NCBI GenBank assembly: GCA_963971285.1
Contig: OZ020244.1
Coordinates: 930,001-994,000, forward strand
Length of the DNA stretch: 64,000 nucleotides
From: Astropecten irregularis
Lineage: Eukaryota > Echinodermata > Asteroidea > Paxillosida > Astropectinidae
Direction: 5' to 3'
A program made the translations under genes and the position numbers. Below are positions 44,210-54,070 of this stretch, piece by piece; position 1 is the first letter of the stretch, and every line of letters begins with the position of its first letter. The notes below the pieces were generated by a model. That model made no database searches. It was not told where the DNA came from and saw only the letters and a list, made by a program, of their open reading frames with translations.

Positions 44210-45722
44210 CTGTCGTTGGCTGCAGACAGTGGACCGATATTGCACGGGCAGACCTTTGTTATATTGGTCCGCTGTTGTATGCCGACAGTGGACCGACCGA
44301 TATTGCACGGGCAGACCTTTGTTATATTGGTCCGCTGTTGGATGCTGACAGTGGACCGATATTGCACGGGCAGACCTTTGTTATATTGGTCCGCTGTTGG
44401 ATGTCGACAGTGGACCGATATTGCACGGGCGGACCTTTGTTATATTGGTCTGCTGTTGGATGCTGACAGTGGACCGATATTGCACGGGCAGACCTTTGTT
44501 ATATTGGTCCGCTGTTGGCTGCCGACAGTGGACCGTTATTGCACGGGCAGATCGACCTTTGTTATATTGGTCCGCTGTTGGATGCCGACAGTGGACCGAT
44601 ATTGCACGGGCAGACCTTTTTTATATTGGTCCGCTGTTGGCTGCCGACAGTGGACTGATATTGCACGGGCAGACCTTTGTTATATTGGTCCGCTGTTGGA
44701 TGCTGACAGTGGACCGATATTGCACGGGCAGACCTTTGTTATATTGGTCCGCTGTTGGATGCTGACAGTGGACCGATATTGCACGGGCAGACCTTTGTTA
44801 TATTGGTCTGCTGTTGGATGCTGACAGTGGACCGATATTGCACGGGCAGACCTTTGTTATATTGGTCCGCTGTTGTCTGCCGACAGTGGACCGATATTGC
44901 ACGGGCGGATTTTTGTTATATTGGTCCGCTGTTGGCTGCCGACAGTGGACCGATATTGCACGGGCGGACCTTTGTTATATTGGTCCGCTGTTAGATGCCG
45001 ACAGTGGACCGATATTGCACGGAGGACCTTTGTTATATTGGTCCGCTGTTGGCTGCCGACAGTGGACCGATATTGCACGGGCAGACCTTTGTTATATTGG
45101 TCCGCTGTTGGATGTCGACAGTGGACCTATATTGCACGGGCGGACCTTTGTTATATTGGTCCGCTGTTGGCTGCCGACAGTGGACCGATATTGCGCGGGC
45201 GGACCTTTGTTTTATTCGTCTGCTGTTGGCTGCCGACAGTGGACCAATATTGCTCGGGCAGACCTTTGTTATATTGGTCCGCTGTTGGATGCTGACAGTG
45301 GACCGATATTGCACGGGCAGACCTTTGTTATATTGGTCCGCTGTTGGTTGCCGACAGTGGACCGATATTGCACGGGCAGACCTTTGTTATATTGGTCAGC
45401 TGTTGGCTGCCGACAGTGGACCGATATTGCACAGGCGGACCTTTGTTATATTGGTCTGCTGTTGGCTGCTGACAGTGGACCAATATTGCACGGGCAGACC
45501 TTTGTTATATTGGTCCACTGTTGGCTGCCGACAGTGGACCGATATTGCACGGGCAGACCTTTGTTATATTGGTCCGCTGTTGGCTGCCGACAGTGGACCG
45601 ATATTGCACGGGCGGACCTTTGTTATATTGGTCCGCTGTTGGCTGCCGACAGTGGACCGATATTGCACGGGCAGACCTTTGTTATATTGGTCCGCTTTTG
45701 GATGCCGACAGTGGACCACTTA
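44210..45722. repeat. 59-bp tandem repeat, about 25 units
   Basis: GACAGTGGACCGATATTGCA, then CGGGCAGACCTTTGTTATAT, then TGGTCCGCTGTTGG.TGC repeats every 59 bp with 62-bp variants near 44285 and 44550. The words GGACCGAT and GTCCGC.GTTGG are shared with the 105-bp repeat, so this array probably grew from part of a 105-bp unit. Open frames up to 308 codons are artefacts of the repeat. Confidence 0.97.
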
Positions 45723-45734
45723 GTTACGGGCCAC

Positions 45735-45935
45735 AGATGAGCCATTAGTGGACCACTATCGGCTGCCGAAGACGGACTACCTTCAGACAGAAGACAATTG
45801 TTTAGGTCCGTTAGTGGCAGTTGTCTGTCGGTCCGCAGTTGGGGTATCCTCGGCCCTCTGTCGGCTGCCAACGGCAGACCGATGTCAGACGTGCGGAAAA
45901 TTTTTGAATCGGTCTGCTGGTGGCAGAAAACTTAT
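45735..45935. repeat. ~105-bp repeat, block 2 (about 2 units)
   Basis: GTTTAGGTCCGTTAGTGGCA and GTCTGTCGGTCCGCAGTTGG continue the 105-bp family to the right of the 59-bp array, which indicates the 59-bp array lies inside a once continuous 105-bp block. Confidence 0.85.
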
Positions 45936-46437
45936 TTGATAGGGGCTACTTTTATTTTTTTAAAGAACATTGGGTCGGTGTAAGTTTCACCATGGGGCCA
46001 CCGTAAACCTGAAGCCTTTGTGTAACATCAGGACAATTGATTGTTTCCACTTTGGGTGAATGTGGGTTTGAAAATAATGTTACTTGTTAGTGCCGTACGT
46101 TAAGCTACGCCCTACGGTTGAACCTTTGCTTTCAAAGCATATATTTTTCCAGCATTGTCATGGAATAATTGCCCCATCTGGGCAATGTACGTTCAAATGT
46201 GGACATATCATCGGCTAAGTAATAATCAGTTGTCCCAATGTTATACCAGCAGTCTGGCCTGTGAATTAGGGATGAGGACAATAAAAGCAAATACAAGTGA
46301 GAAACAATGGCATATGTTATGATCATAAAAATGTGCATACAATTTCTTCCATGCAAATAACCACTGTTGACATATTCAAGAATTAACTAATCAAAATGTC
46401 AGAGCCTCCTAACTCCAAGCATAATCTCTTTTTTCAG
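45936..46437. other. Intron without recognised features
   Basis: No tandem repeat or RNA gene was seen. It ends in the pyrimidine-rich acceptor of the next EGF-like exon. Confidence 0.4.
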
Positions 46438-46608
46438 ATCCAAGAACCTGTGCAGATCTGCCGTGTTTCAACGGGGGTGTTGAGTGTCGTGATCTGTCCC
46501 TTGATGACATCCTACCGACCATCAACCTAGACACCACTCCTCTCATCAAGCTCTTCCAATGTGGACCTTGCCCTGATGGCTGCTTTGGTAGCAGAGAAAT
46601 TTGTGAAG
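46438..46608 (+). CDS. EGF-like exon with CGPCP motif (thrombospondin/nidogen-like)
   Basis: The acceptor ATAATCTCTTTTTTCAG opens a 171-nt exon ending GAAG before GTAAAA, phase 1-1. It encodes DPRTCADLPCFNGGVECRDL, a linker with TINLDTTPLIKLF, then QCGPCPDGCFGSREICEG. C-x-D-x-P-C-F-N-G-G and C-G-P-C-P-D-G are typical of EGF-like modules in thrombospondins and related matrix proteins, here with a longer insertion than usual before the CGPCP part. It can be spliced in phase to the EGF exon at 43682. Confidence 0.8.
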
Positions 46609-46699
46609 GTAAAATTGTCCAACAGATTTCAAGTTGGTTGATTAGCTGCCGTTGTTTAAGGATGAACTCAGATGGGTGGGCGGAACCGGAACAAAATCA

Positions 46700-47160
46700 A
46701 CCCTGGTCCGCTGGTGGGAGTTGTCTGTCGGTCCACAGTTGGCATAACTTCGGCCCTCTGTTGGCTGCTGACTGCGAACCGATGTCAGGCGGGTGGACAA
46801 TTGTTTTGGTCCGCTGGTGGCAGTTGTCTGTTGGTCAGCAGTTGTCATATCTTCGGTCTTCCGTCAGCTGCCGAAGGGGGACCGATGTCAGGCGGGCGGA
46901 CAATTGTTTACGTCTGCCGGTGGCAGTCATCTGCCGGTCCGCAGTTGGCGTATCTTTGGCCTTCCGTTGGATGCCGATGGTTGACAGATGTCATGTGGGT
47001 GGACAATTCTCTTTAGGTCCACTGGTGGCAGTTGTATGTCGGTCCGCAGTTGGTTTATCTTTGGCCTTCCGTTGGATGCCGATGGTTGACAGATGTCATG
47101 TGGGTGGACAATTCTTTAGTTCCACTGGTGGCAGTTGTATGTCGGTCCGCAGTTGGCTAA
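46700..47160. repeat. ~105-bp repeat, block 3 (about 4 units)
   Basis: GGTCCGCTGGTGG.AGTTGTC and GTCGGTCCGCAGTTGG recur about every 105-115 bp. The last two units (from 46935 and 47040) are almost identical to each other, so they are the youngest. Confidence 0.9.
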
Positions 47161-47184
47161 TCCTATACAATAGGTAACCTTAAT

Positions 47185-47280
47185 ATAATCTCAGGATGTA
47201 TGTTTCAGGCACGCGATCAGTGATCCTTCTGAGCTGCAAGATCACTGATCACGTGCCTGAAACAAACAGGCTCAGATTAT
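47185..47280. ncRNA. Long hairpin, ~41-bp arms and 14-nt loop (miRNA-like or MITE)
   Basis: ATAATCTCAGG and TGTTTCAGGCACGCGATCAG then TGATC pair with GATCACTGATCACGTGCCTG then AAACA and AGATTAT. The inner 25 bp have one mismatch and the outer 16 a few. Size and shape suit a pre-miRNA, but a small palindromic element would look the same. It sits about 90 bp before the exon at 47372. Confidence 0.4.
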
Positions 47281-47371
47281 GTGGGATCACGTTGCAAGTA
47301 TCATGTTGCAATTGGGACGTCTTTTCATTGGTTGTGCTTGATGTTCAAACTTGATTGAATTTGTCTTTTAG

Positions 47372-47573
47372 TTGGGAGATGTTACTGTGTCGTTGAGCTC
47401 CGAGACATCCAGCCGCAAATCAAGGCACGGCACTGCATCCAAGGTTACCAAGGCAACCACAGCTATAGGGAACATGAAGAAGATTGACAAGTCAGGGTCA
47501 CTTGGAAACGACCAACAGAACAAAGCAAAGAAGAAGCAGTTCAAGCAAATCCTCAAGAAAAGGAAACGATCTG
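47372..47573 (+). CDS. Basic, lysine-rich internal exon of the MAPKGK gene
   Basis: The acceptor TTGAATTTGTCTTTTAG and the consensus donor ATCTG followed by GTAAGT bound 202 nt, phase 0 in, 1 out. It encodes LGDVTVSLSSETSSRKSRHG, a middle with KKIDKSGSLGNDQQNK, and AKKKQFKQILKKRKRS at the end. It is strongly basic with no cysteine, so intracellular, unlike the EGF exons just upstream. Phase fits the MAPKGK exon (0) before and the 48649 exon (1) after. The phase-1 frame also runs about 38 codons before a stop and is less protein-like. Family not recognised. Confidence 0.6.
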
Positions 47574-47604
47574 GTAAGTCTTACAATGGAGGGTATTTCA
47601 GTTA

Positions 47605-48104
47605 GGGAGAGAAACGTTGATACTGGTCCAGCTCAGCAGTTGAAAAGCCTGGCCTTCAGGCCTGAAATCCTCCCTTTACTAGCTCTGAACTTCACTACAA
47701 CAGAGCTGCTTAGAATCAATACAGCCAGGCCACTGGATGGCTTGCCCAGACTGAAGTCCTGCCCACATCAAGTTTGAGATGTCGCTATTGTTCGGCAAAT
47801 GGATACAGTGTACTGCCTTTCTCAAAGCTTGGCTCCGGCTCAGGCTCCAGCTCCAGCTCCAGCTCTGTCTCCATTTTGTGAATCCAGTGTAAAATTGCAG
47901 GTATTAAAATAGAGACTTTTTGCTACAGGTCGGAAGTAGATTCTCTGGTTTGCAAAAAGAAAACAGCTTCAATGAAAAACCACAACGTATATTTTCAGCA
48001 TATGGATTACAGAGACAAAGCCTGAGTCGGAACAAAACTTTGAGAAAGGCCCCTGGCTTGGCATTTCAATGGCTGGGCCCAACCAGTATTACATTCTCTC
48101 TCCC
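47605..48104. mobile_element. TIR element with TTA duplication, split by a nested MITE
   Basis: GGGAGAGAAACGTTGATACT and its inverted partner AGTATTACATTCTCTCTCCC form the ends, flanked by TTA on both sides (47602-47604, 48105-48107). It belongs with the element at 17834-18140 (shared GAAAAGCCTGGCC and CAGGCCTGAAAT words). A copy of the GGCTCC foldback MITE (47815-48050) is inserted inside. The TTA site is compatible with PIF/Harbinger. Confidence 0.65.
47815..48050. mobile_element. Foldback MITE with GGCTCC-rich ends, copy 3 (nested)
   Basis: GCCTTTCTCAAAGCTTGGCTCC at the left and AAACTTTGAGAAAGGC at the right with CAGCTCCAGCTCC-type hexamers. The interior (GGTCGGAAGTAGATTCTCTGG, ATATTTTCAGCATATGGATT) reads in the opposite sense to copy 2. 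It interrupts the TTA element and so is younger than it. Confidence 0.75.
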
Positions 48105-48458
48105 TTAATGTAAATTATTTTCTAGATTTTTTACAGGTTTTGTTTAGGTCAAAGTCATGGTTCTGTCTTTGATATTTAAGTTATTTGAATTACAAAGTAA
48201 TGTGTATGATTTTGAATGTGTTTTCTAAAACACAATTATTGCAATTCAGTATGTTTCCCTTGTGGTTATTTGGAGATAATATTAATTAAAAAGCCGCATC
48301 CTCTTTGAGTTATCCCCCATGTACCGTTCCCAGGTTGCAGCAATTGCTGCATGTATCGATGAAATGATCCCTGGGATATGGCGGTGTGTGCATGGTTTCA
48401 TGGCTTCTGACTGCTAAATGAACAAAGATAATTGACTATTGGGAACACCACCGACGTA

Positions 48459-48532
48459 GGGCTCGATAGCTCAGTTGGTAGAGCGCCTGTACTGTATTCA
48501 GGAGGTCGCAGGTTTGAATCCTGCTCCAGTCA
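48459..48532 (+). repeat. tRNA-like sequence, probably the head of a SINE
   Basis: It has a D arm (GCTCAGTTGGTAGAGC), an anticodon-like stem-loop (CCTGT ACTGTAT TCAGG), a variable region and a T arm with a good B box (GGTTTGAATCC), so both RNA polymerase III boxes are present. The acceptor strands GGGCTCG and TCCAGTC pair badly, and loop position 33 is C rather than T. It is therefore not a sound tRNA gene but a tRNA-derived repeat, related to the 98-bp array at 1.5 kb by the ATGGCTTCTGACTG block at 48400. Confidence 0.65.
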
Positions 48533-48648
48533 ATCTTTGTGGATATTTGATGATTGTGTTTTCTATACATTATACTCATTAGTCTTTCTTTGTTTCAGTG
48601 AGCTTGCTCCCTTGTTGTAATTGTTGTCTCGGTCTTTTTTTTTGACAG

Positions 48649-48752
48649 ATAAATTGGAAACTAGTCTATCCGATGAGCTGACTCAAGCCATGAACTTCTT
48701 AGGAGACAGAGGTGACGAAAACAACTATGACTTTGACAAAGACTTCATGTAG
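48649..48752 (+). CDS. Acidic exon, possibly the last exon of the MAPKGK gene
   Basis: The acceptor GGTCTTTTTTTTTGACAG precedes (G)AT AAA TTG in phase 1, in step with the exon at 47372. It encodes DKLETSLSDELTQAMNFLGD, then RGDENNYDFDKDFM and TAG. Read as terminal, the protein MAPKGK to DKDFM would be about 107 residues, with a basic first part and an acidic tail. The bases around the stop (CATGTAGGTAATC) also contain possible donors, so the frame could instead continue to later exons. No family recognised. Confidence 0.5.
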
Positions 48753-48851
48753 GTAATCTACACACAAAATAACTTCATGCAGATATAATGTTTTACTGGA
48801 GTACTGGTTGTACAAATTATACAAGCCATCAAATTGCATGCCCAGTGTTAG

Positions 48852-49845
48852 GAGGGCCTGACGTTTTAATCCTAGCAGGATCTTTCTCAAAGGCTAAATG
48901 GTCAGAGTTAGGAGGGCCTGATGTTTCGATCCTAGCAGGATCTTTCTCGAAGGCTAAATGGTCAGAGTTAGGAGGGCCTGATGTTTCAATCCTAGCAAGA
49001 TCTTTCTCAAAGGCTAAATGGTCAGAGTTAGGAGGGCCTGTTGTTTCGATCCTAGCAAGATCTTTCTCAAAGGCTAAATGGTCAGAGTTAGGCGGGCCTG
49101 ATGTTTCAATCTTAGCAAGATCTTTCTCAAAGGCTAAATGATCAGAGTTAGGAGGGCCTGATGTTTCAATCCTAGCAAGATCTTTCTCAAAGGCTAAATG
49201 ATCAGAGTTAGGAGGGCCTGATGTTTCAATCCTAGCAAGATCTTTCTCAAAGGCTAAATGGTCAGAGTTAGGAGGGCCTGATGTTACAATCCTATCAGGA
49301 TCTTTCTCAAAGGCTTAATGGTCAGAGTTAGGAGGGCCTGATGTTACAATCCTATCAGGATCTTCCTCAAAGGCTGAATGGTCAGAGTTAGGAGGGCCTG
49401 ATGTTTCAATCCTAGCAAGATCTTTCTCATTGTCTGCCCAGAGTTAGGAGGCCCTGATGTTTCAATCCTAGCAAGATCTTTCTCATTGGTTGGCCAGAGT
49501 TAGGAGGCCCTGATGTTTTAATCCTAGCAGGATCTTTCTTAAAGGCTAAATGGTCAGAGTTACGAGGGCTTGATGTTTCAATCCTTGCAGGATCTTTCTT
49601 AAAGGCTAAATTGTCAGAGTTAGGAGGCCCTGATGTTTCAATCCTTGCAGGATCTTTCTTAAAGGCTAAATGGTCAGAGTTACGAGGGCTTGATGTTTCA
49701 ATCCTTGCAGGATCTTTCTTAAAGGCTAAATTGTCAGAGTTAGGAGGCCCTGATGTTTCAATCCTTGCAGGATCTTTCTTAAAGGCTAAATGGTCAGAGT
49801 TACGAGTGCTTGATGTTTCAATCTATGCAGGATCTTTCTTAAAGG
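48852..49845. repeat. 60-bp tandem repeat, about 17 units
   Basis: GGTCAGAGTTAGGAGGGCCT, then GATGTTTCAATCCTAGCAAG, then ATCTTTCTCAAAGGCTAAAT recurs every 60 bp. The last six units (from 49500) alternate two variants (TACGAGGGCTTG and TAGGAGGCCCTG), a 120-bp higher-order pattern. The core TCCTAGCAGGATCTTTCTCA also occurs singly in the minus-strand gene region (3.65, 7.1, 17.1 kb). Multiple-of-three length explains its open frames. Confidence 0.97.
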
Positions 49846-49908
49846 CAGTTTGCAGCAGTTTATGATAAAACTTGAAACTATGCATGGTGGAAGTACTAAA
49901 AGAAGGTA

Positions 49909-50222
49909 GGTTTGCGGTGACACCATGTAATCTCTTCTGTGAGAGTGTGATGTTCTGAGAAGAACTGGTGGTATTATCTCGCCGTTCCGAACAGTATGCT
50001 CTGTCCGTCCTCATGAGGGTGACAGGACGGTGTCACTCGTTCGCACTTCTCGTAAGGTCTCAATGTTTCGACTAGCCTGCTCTAGTCATCTGATCTAACT
50101 TAAAGACGCCTTCCTGATGATGACTACAGCAGGTTAGTCGAAATGTTGAGACCTTACAAGATGTGCGATCGAAATAAAAGTGCGAAAGTACGAAAGATTC
50201 TTACATGGTGTTTCCGCAAACC
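49909..50222. mobile_element. Foldback element 1 (TTTGCGGT...CACCATG ends)
   Basis: GGTTTGCGGTGACACCATGT at the left is inverted at the right as ACATGGTGTTTCCGCAAACC. Inside lies a near-perfect 107-bp hairpin (50052-50158) with arms GTAAGGTCTCAATGTTTCGA plus CTAGCCTGCT. It also contains AGTATGCTCTGTCCGTC, shared with the neighbouring element. No coding sequence. Confidence 0.75.
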
Positions 50223-50245
50223 AAACCACATCTCATAGGGTAAAT

Positions 50246-50487
50246 GATTTTGCAGTAACGCCTAGAGACATAGATTATACTCTGTTATGAGTTGGGTGGT
50301 TCTATAAAGAGCTAGTTAACTTGACGCTCCGGCCAGTATGCTCTGATGTTTTCAGGAGAAATTCTCCTGAATTTTCCTGAAGACGGACAGAGCATACTGT
50401 CTAAAACGTCAAGTTAACCGGATCTTTTCAGAGCCACACAACTCATAACAGAGTATGATTTATGTCTCATGGTGTTACCGCAAAATC
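50246..50487. mobile_element. Foldback element 2, same end family
   Basis: GATTTTGCAGTAACGCCTAG plus AGACATAGATTATACTCTGT at the left is inverted at the right (ACAGAGTATGATTTATGTCTC, GGTGTTACCGCAAAATC). Arms reach about 110 bp through CGTCAAGTTAAC to GCATACTG. It lies 24 bp from foldback element 1 and shares its terminal motif and the AGAGCATACTG core. Confidence 0.75.
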
Positions 50488-50494
50488 AATCATA

Positions 50495-50736
50495 GGGCAT
50501 GCCGTGTTTACGAAACGGAGGCTCAGGCTCTGTCTCAGGTTCCGGCTCCATTTCGCGAATCCATTCTGAAATAACGGGTATCAAAATAGGGACTTTTGGC
50601 TGCGGTTCTGAAGTAGATTCTCTGGTTTGAAAAGGAAAACAGAGTTTCAGCTTCAATGTAATACCACAACCTATATTTTCAGCACATGGATGACAGAGCT
50701 GGAGCCTGAGCCTGAGCCGCTGTTTCGTAAACGCCC
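50495..50736. mobile_element. Foldback MITE with GGCTCC-rich ends, copy 4
   Basis: GTGTTTACGAAACGGAGGCTCAG-type start mirrors CCTGAGCCGCTGTTTCGTAA and ACGCCC at the end. The interior (TTGGCTGCGGTTCTGAAGTA, ATATTTTCAGCACATGG) matches copy 3. It sits 8 bp after foldback element 2, so three elements lie side by side. Confidence 0.75.
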
Positions 50737-53418
50737 TTAAATCTAACTGATAAACTCTGAGTTGTTCCACCTCCTACTCAGTGCTGGTAGCCACTGATCA
50801 TTGGTGATTGTATACATGAGCAAGACCTATTTGAGCAATCTCAAACTCTGTATTGTACACAACAAATGTTTGACATTTTATTAGCTAAGAAAGTTAAAGG
50901 TCAATGTCGGTAGGCTATTAATATGAGATGAAATGTTTGTACTTTATAACATGTATGTGGTACATTGAGGAAGACCTAACAGATGTTCTTACTTTATAAG
51001 ATGCATGTTGTACATTACGTAGTCCCAGCGCTCTTGTCTAACCAACAATAGTCATTTGTATTAAAACTGTTTACTCTGCAATCAAATACTACTCATTGTA
51101 TTTAAAGAAAGCAAGCCTGATTGTTTCCTTGTCAACACAATAACATATTGTTCTTTTTTCATAATTCTTGATGGGATATTGCCTTTAGGAATGAGTCTTA
51201 AAGGTATAATACATGATTGGTAAAGGTCACAGAACAGCACGCACACTTTGTCTGATCCAGCATGTACATGGAATGATAAACCTGTGAAAATTGTAGCTCA
51301 ATCGGACATCTGGGTCACGAGAAAATAGCAAAAACCTGACTCAATTTTTCTTATAAAACATAAAGAATGGTTTTGATCTTACCCGGAGATCAAAACTGTT
51401 TTCGGTCTTTGTTCAACTAATTTCTGGATAAATACACCATTTCTGGCATTAATATTTTAACAGTGTGTTTCTGTCAGCACCATCTTCATATCCTGAAAGT
51501 TATAGGTATTAAATCAGTGAACATTTCTGTTCAGGTATGTTACCAAACCTGTACTGTACCTTTTAGTTGCTTATAAATAAATGATGGTACAAAAATGTAA
51601 TTTTTTCTTGGAAATTAAGTACTGTACCTCAAGTATTTAAGTTGGGTACATAGCTATTTTTGTTTTCATTGACATACTTTTTTAGTTCCCTCAAAATAAT
51701 ACCTTGCTCTTACTGAATATAATTTTTAGTTTCTCATAATATTGCTCTATAGAATAATTATTTGATTGATAACGCTAATTTTATGGTTTTTCGGTTTGGA
51801 TGCTCACCACAAAACAGCCACCAAAATGAGAAAAAGAGGATTAAGAAACTCACTTTATCATTGACTTATGGAGAAAAGAGAACAGATCCAATGATGTAAA
51901 CCACCAATGGTGGATGGAATTATACCATTACCTCATAATATACCTTATTCCCTTTGTGAAAGAAGTAATAAAACCAACAAGATATTATTGTTTGGACATT
52001 ATAGTGGAACAGATTTGTTTCTTTGCTTCTTCTTTTTGCAGTATATTTGTTGTTTTGTTTTTGTTCTTTGTTTATATATTTGTTGTTGTTGAGTTTTGAT
52101 TTTAGTGTTCTGTTTTGCTATGTTTTTGTTTTAACAAAACTATTTGTCAGATATATGCAGTCTTTTCTTCTAAAATTGCTGTTAAGAATCGAAATTTCGT
52201 AGTATAAGGCTTGATAAACAGAACTGTCTGGGTTGGCCACTGAACATGGATAAACTACTGAGCAACACCGCAACTTCGTGAAAAATATAGGTGGCCCCTG
52301 AATATGGATAATTTTCTGAGCGCTACTGTTCCTATGCTCAACAGCGCCCTCTCATGACTTTTCATAATCTCCGTGGTCTTTCTTTCTACCACCACCATCC
52401 ATACACTATGTGAATGTTGAAATAAAATTAAACAATTAATTAAACAGGATTGGCAACCACATTTTCATGTGCGATGTTTACTGCTTTTGACTTGTATTTT
52501 GCCATTATTTGCTGAGCATAGCTGTACATTCGCAAGGAGTTTTGGCTGGCATACTGATTTTATTTACCAATTAGGCCGAGGTTTTGGTGCTTAGGCAAAT
52601 TGAATACATGTAGGTCAATACAATCAGTCCGCAGAGCTCATTAGTTTTGTGCATACCCTCATTTTTGAAAGCGTTTGGTGAGCCCTGCGTGGAAGCCTTG
52701 TAGAAAAAATATGTTGACCTAGTTCATGAGAGCAGTGGACTTTTAACTTTGAGTTGTTTGGATGAAATCAGGCCTTAATGTCACTCTACCTTTTTCATTT
52801 TGTGGAGGGGACTTTTTTTCGGCACCGCTCAATTTGGCTGTTTTTAGGGATACATTCTGGTGAGTTTTTAGCTGAAAGTCACTGGTTAACCTATACCAAA
52901 TTGAAAAAAAAAAAAAAAAATCATATTTCAGCTTTGTTTTGCTGTATGGGTTGATTGCTTTAGAAACTTGTGAGTACATGTATTTTGACTTTTTTAATGG
53001 GACTGGCCTTTGGGAAATAATTATTGGTCGGCGTCAGCTCGCAATGTAAATAGCGCCCTCTCTGTGCTCTCTTCCCGTGAGAAAAAACGCCCTCTGTAGT
53101 CCACATCTGATACATATAGCGCCATGTTGAAACGTGAGTTTATGATTTTGTGTTGAAATTGAACCGTACGTTTTACCTTTAAAAAGGCCATGTCTTCTTA
53201 GAAAACTGTGTTCAAAATGGACATTACGGTATAAGGCATCAAAACAAATCAAATTTAGGGCCGATAACGCCATTCAATGTTGAAAAATTATAAAAATTTG
53301 TTGCTGCCGTAGTGCCGTTTGGTTCTCGTGTAGGCTAGTATTATTAATAGCAGGGACCATGGTTATGGGTGGGGGCGTGGCCAGGTTTGAGCCTATGAGG
53401 GAGTAGATCAAGTGCAGG
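50737..53418. other. Non-coding stretch with old repeats
   Basis: 51199-51575 is a strongly decayed TTAA element (AGCACCATCTTCATATCCTG, TTAGTTGAACAAAGACC-type centre). 53045-53160 carries the CGCCCTCTGTAGTCCACATC block that recurs in the 55.8-57.4 kb modules. A poly(A) tract lies at 52903-52920. No exon was recognised. Confidence 0.5.
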
Positions 53419-53792
53419 TTAAATGTAGTATCATACTTTGGTTTTTTTCAAAGAAGTGCAGATTCATGGGAAAAAATATCAAGGAAGATATAGTAACAGT
53501 CATCTGTGAAAATTTCAGTCCCATACGGTGCCCACTTTTCAAGAAAACAGTGAAAAATTGCCACAGTAGGCCTATTTCTTAATTTTTTTCTCTGTATTTT
53601 TGATCCTTTAAAAGATCAAAAGATTTTCGGTTGTTTTAGTAATTTCTGGATATATACACCATTTCAGGCGGAAAAATTGTAACGGTATGTTTGTACCACC
53701 GCCATCTTCATACCAGTATACCATGTAAGTTATACGTAAATCTGTGAAAATGTCTGTTTTGGTTTCTTACCAAAGTATGATACTACCTTTAA
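53419..53792. mobile_element. TTAA-flanked TIR element, copy 2
   Basis: TTAAATGTAGTATCATACTT on the left, AAGTATGATACTACCTTTAA on the right, 374 bp. The interior runs opposite to copies 1 and 3 (GATTCATGGGAAAAA...then the GTACCACCGCCATCTTCATA half). Confidence 0.85.
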
Positions 53793-53945
53793 GCATGACT
53801 AGTAGTGGCTATATAGTAGTTATATTCCAGCTTAGTAAAATTCACTTCAAACTCAGAACCTTCCCTTTCCCCATGTCACCAACTTCTAAAAGTAAAAATG
53901 TAGTTTTCTGACATCAACATAAACTAAAAGTAGCATAGCCTAGCC

Positions 53946-54070
53946 TGTTGAGTGCAATCTTTCAACCTGTGCAATCTTTAACCATTTGTCTGAAGTGACT
54001 TGTTTCTAAAGAAAACCTGTGAGGCTGTGTGCAATGTTTTTAACCTAGGCCTAATTGAAGTGAAGGTAGC
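53946..54070. repeat. ~125-bp dispersed repeat, partner of 21826-21955
   Basis: TTGAGTGCAATCTTTCAACC, AAAACCTGTGAGGCTGTGTG and TTTTTAACCTAGGCCTAA match 21.83-21.95 kb in the same orientation with about 10% difference. Identity unknown. Confidence 0.75.

Noticed and set aside
44164-45871. Frames of up to 308 codons in the CpG-rich intron
   Set aside because: They follow the 59-bp array; unit length is not a multiple of three, so the same peptides appear in rotating frames on both strands, and no splice or start context supports them.
46132-46356. 74-codon minus-strand frame
   Set aside because: No splice sites, family resemblance or repeat support; it is in an AT-rich intron.
48459-48532. 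Functional tRNA gene
   Set aside because: Acceptor strands do not pair and loop position 33 is not T. It is better read as a tRNA-derived repeat.
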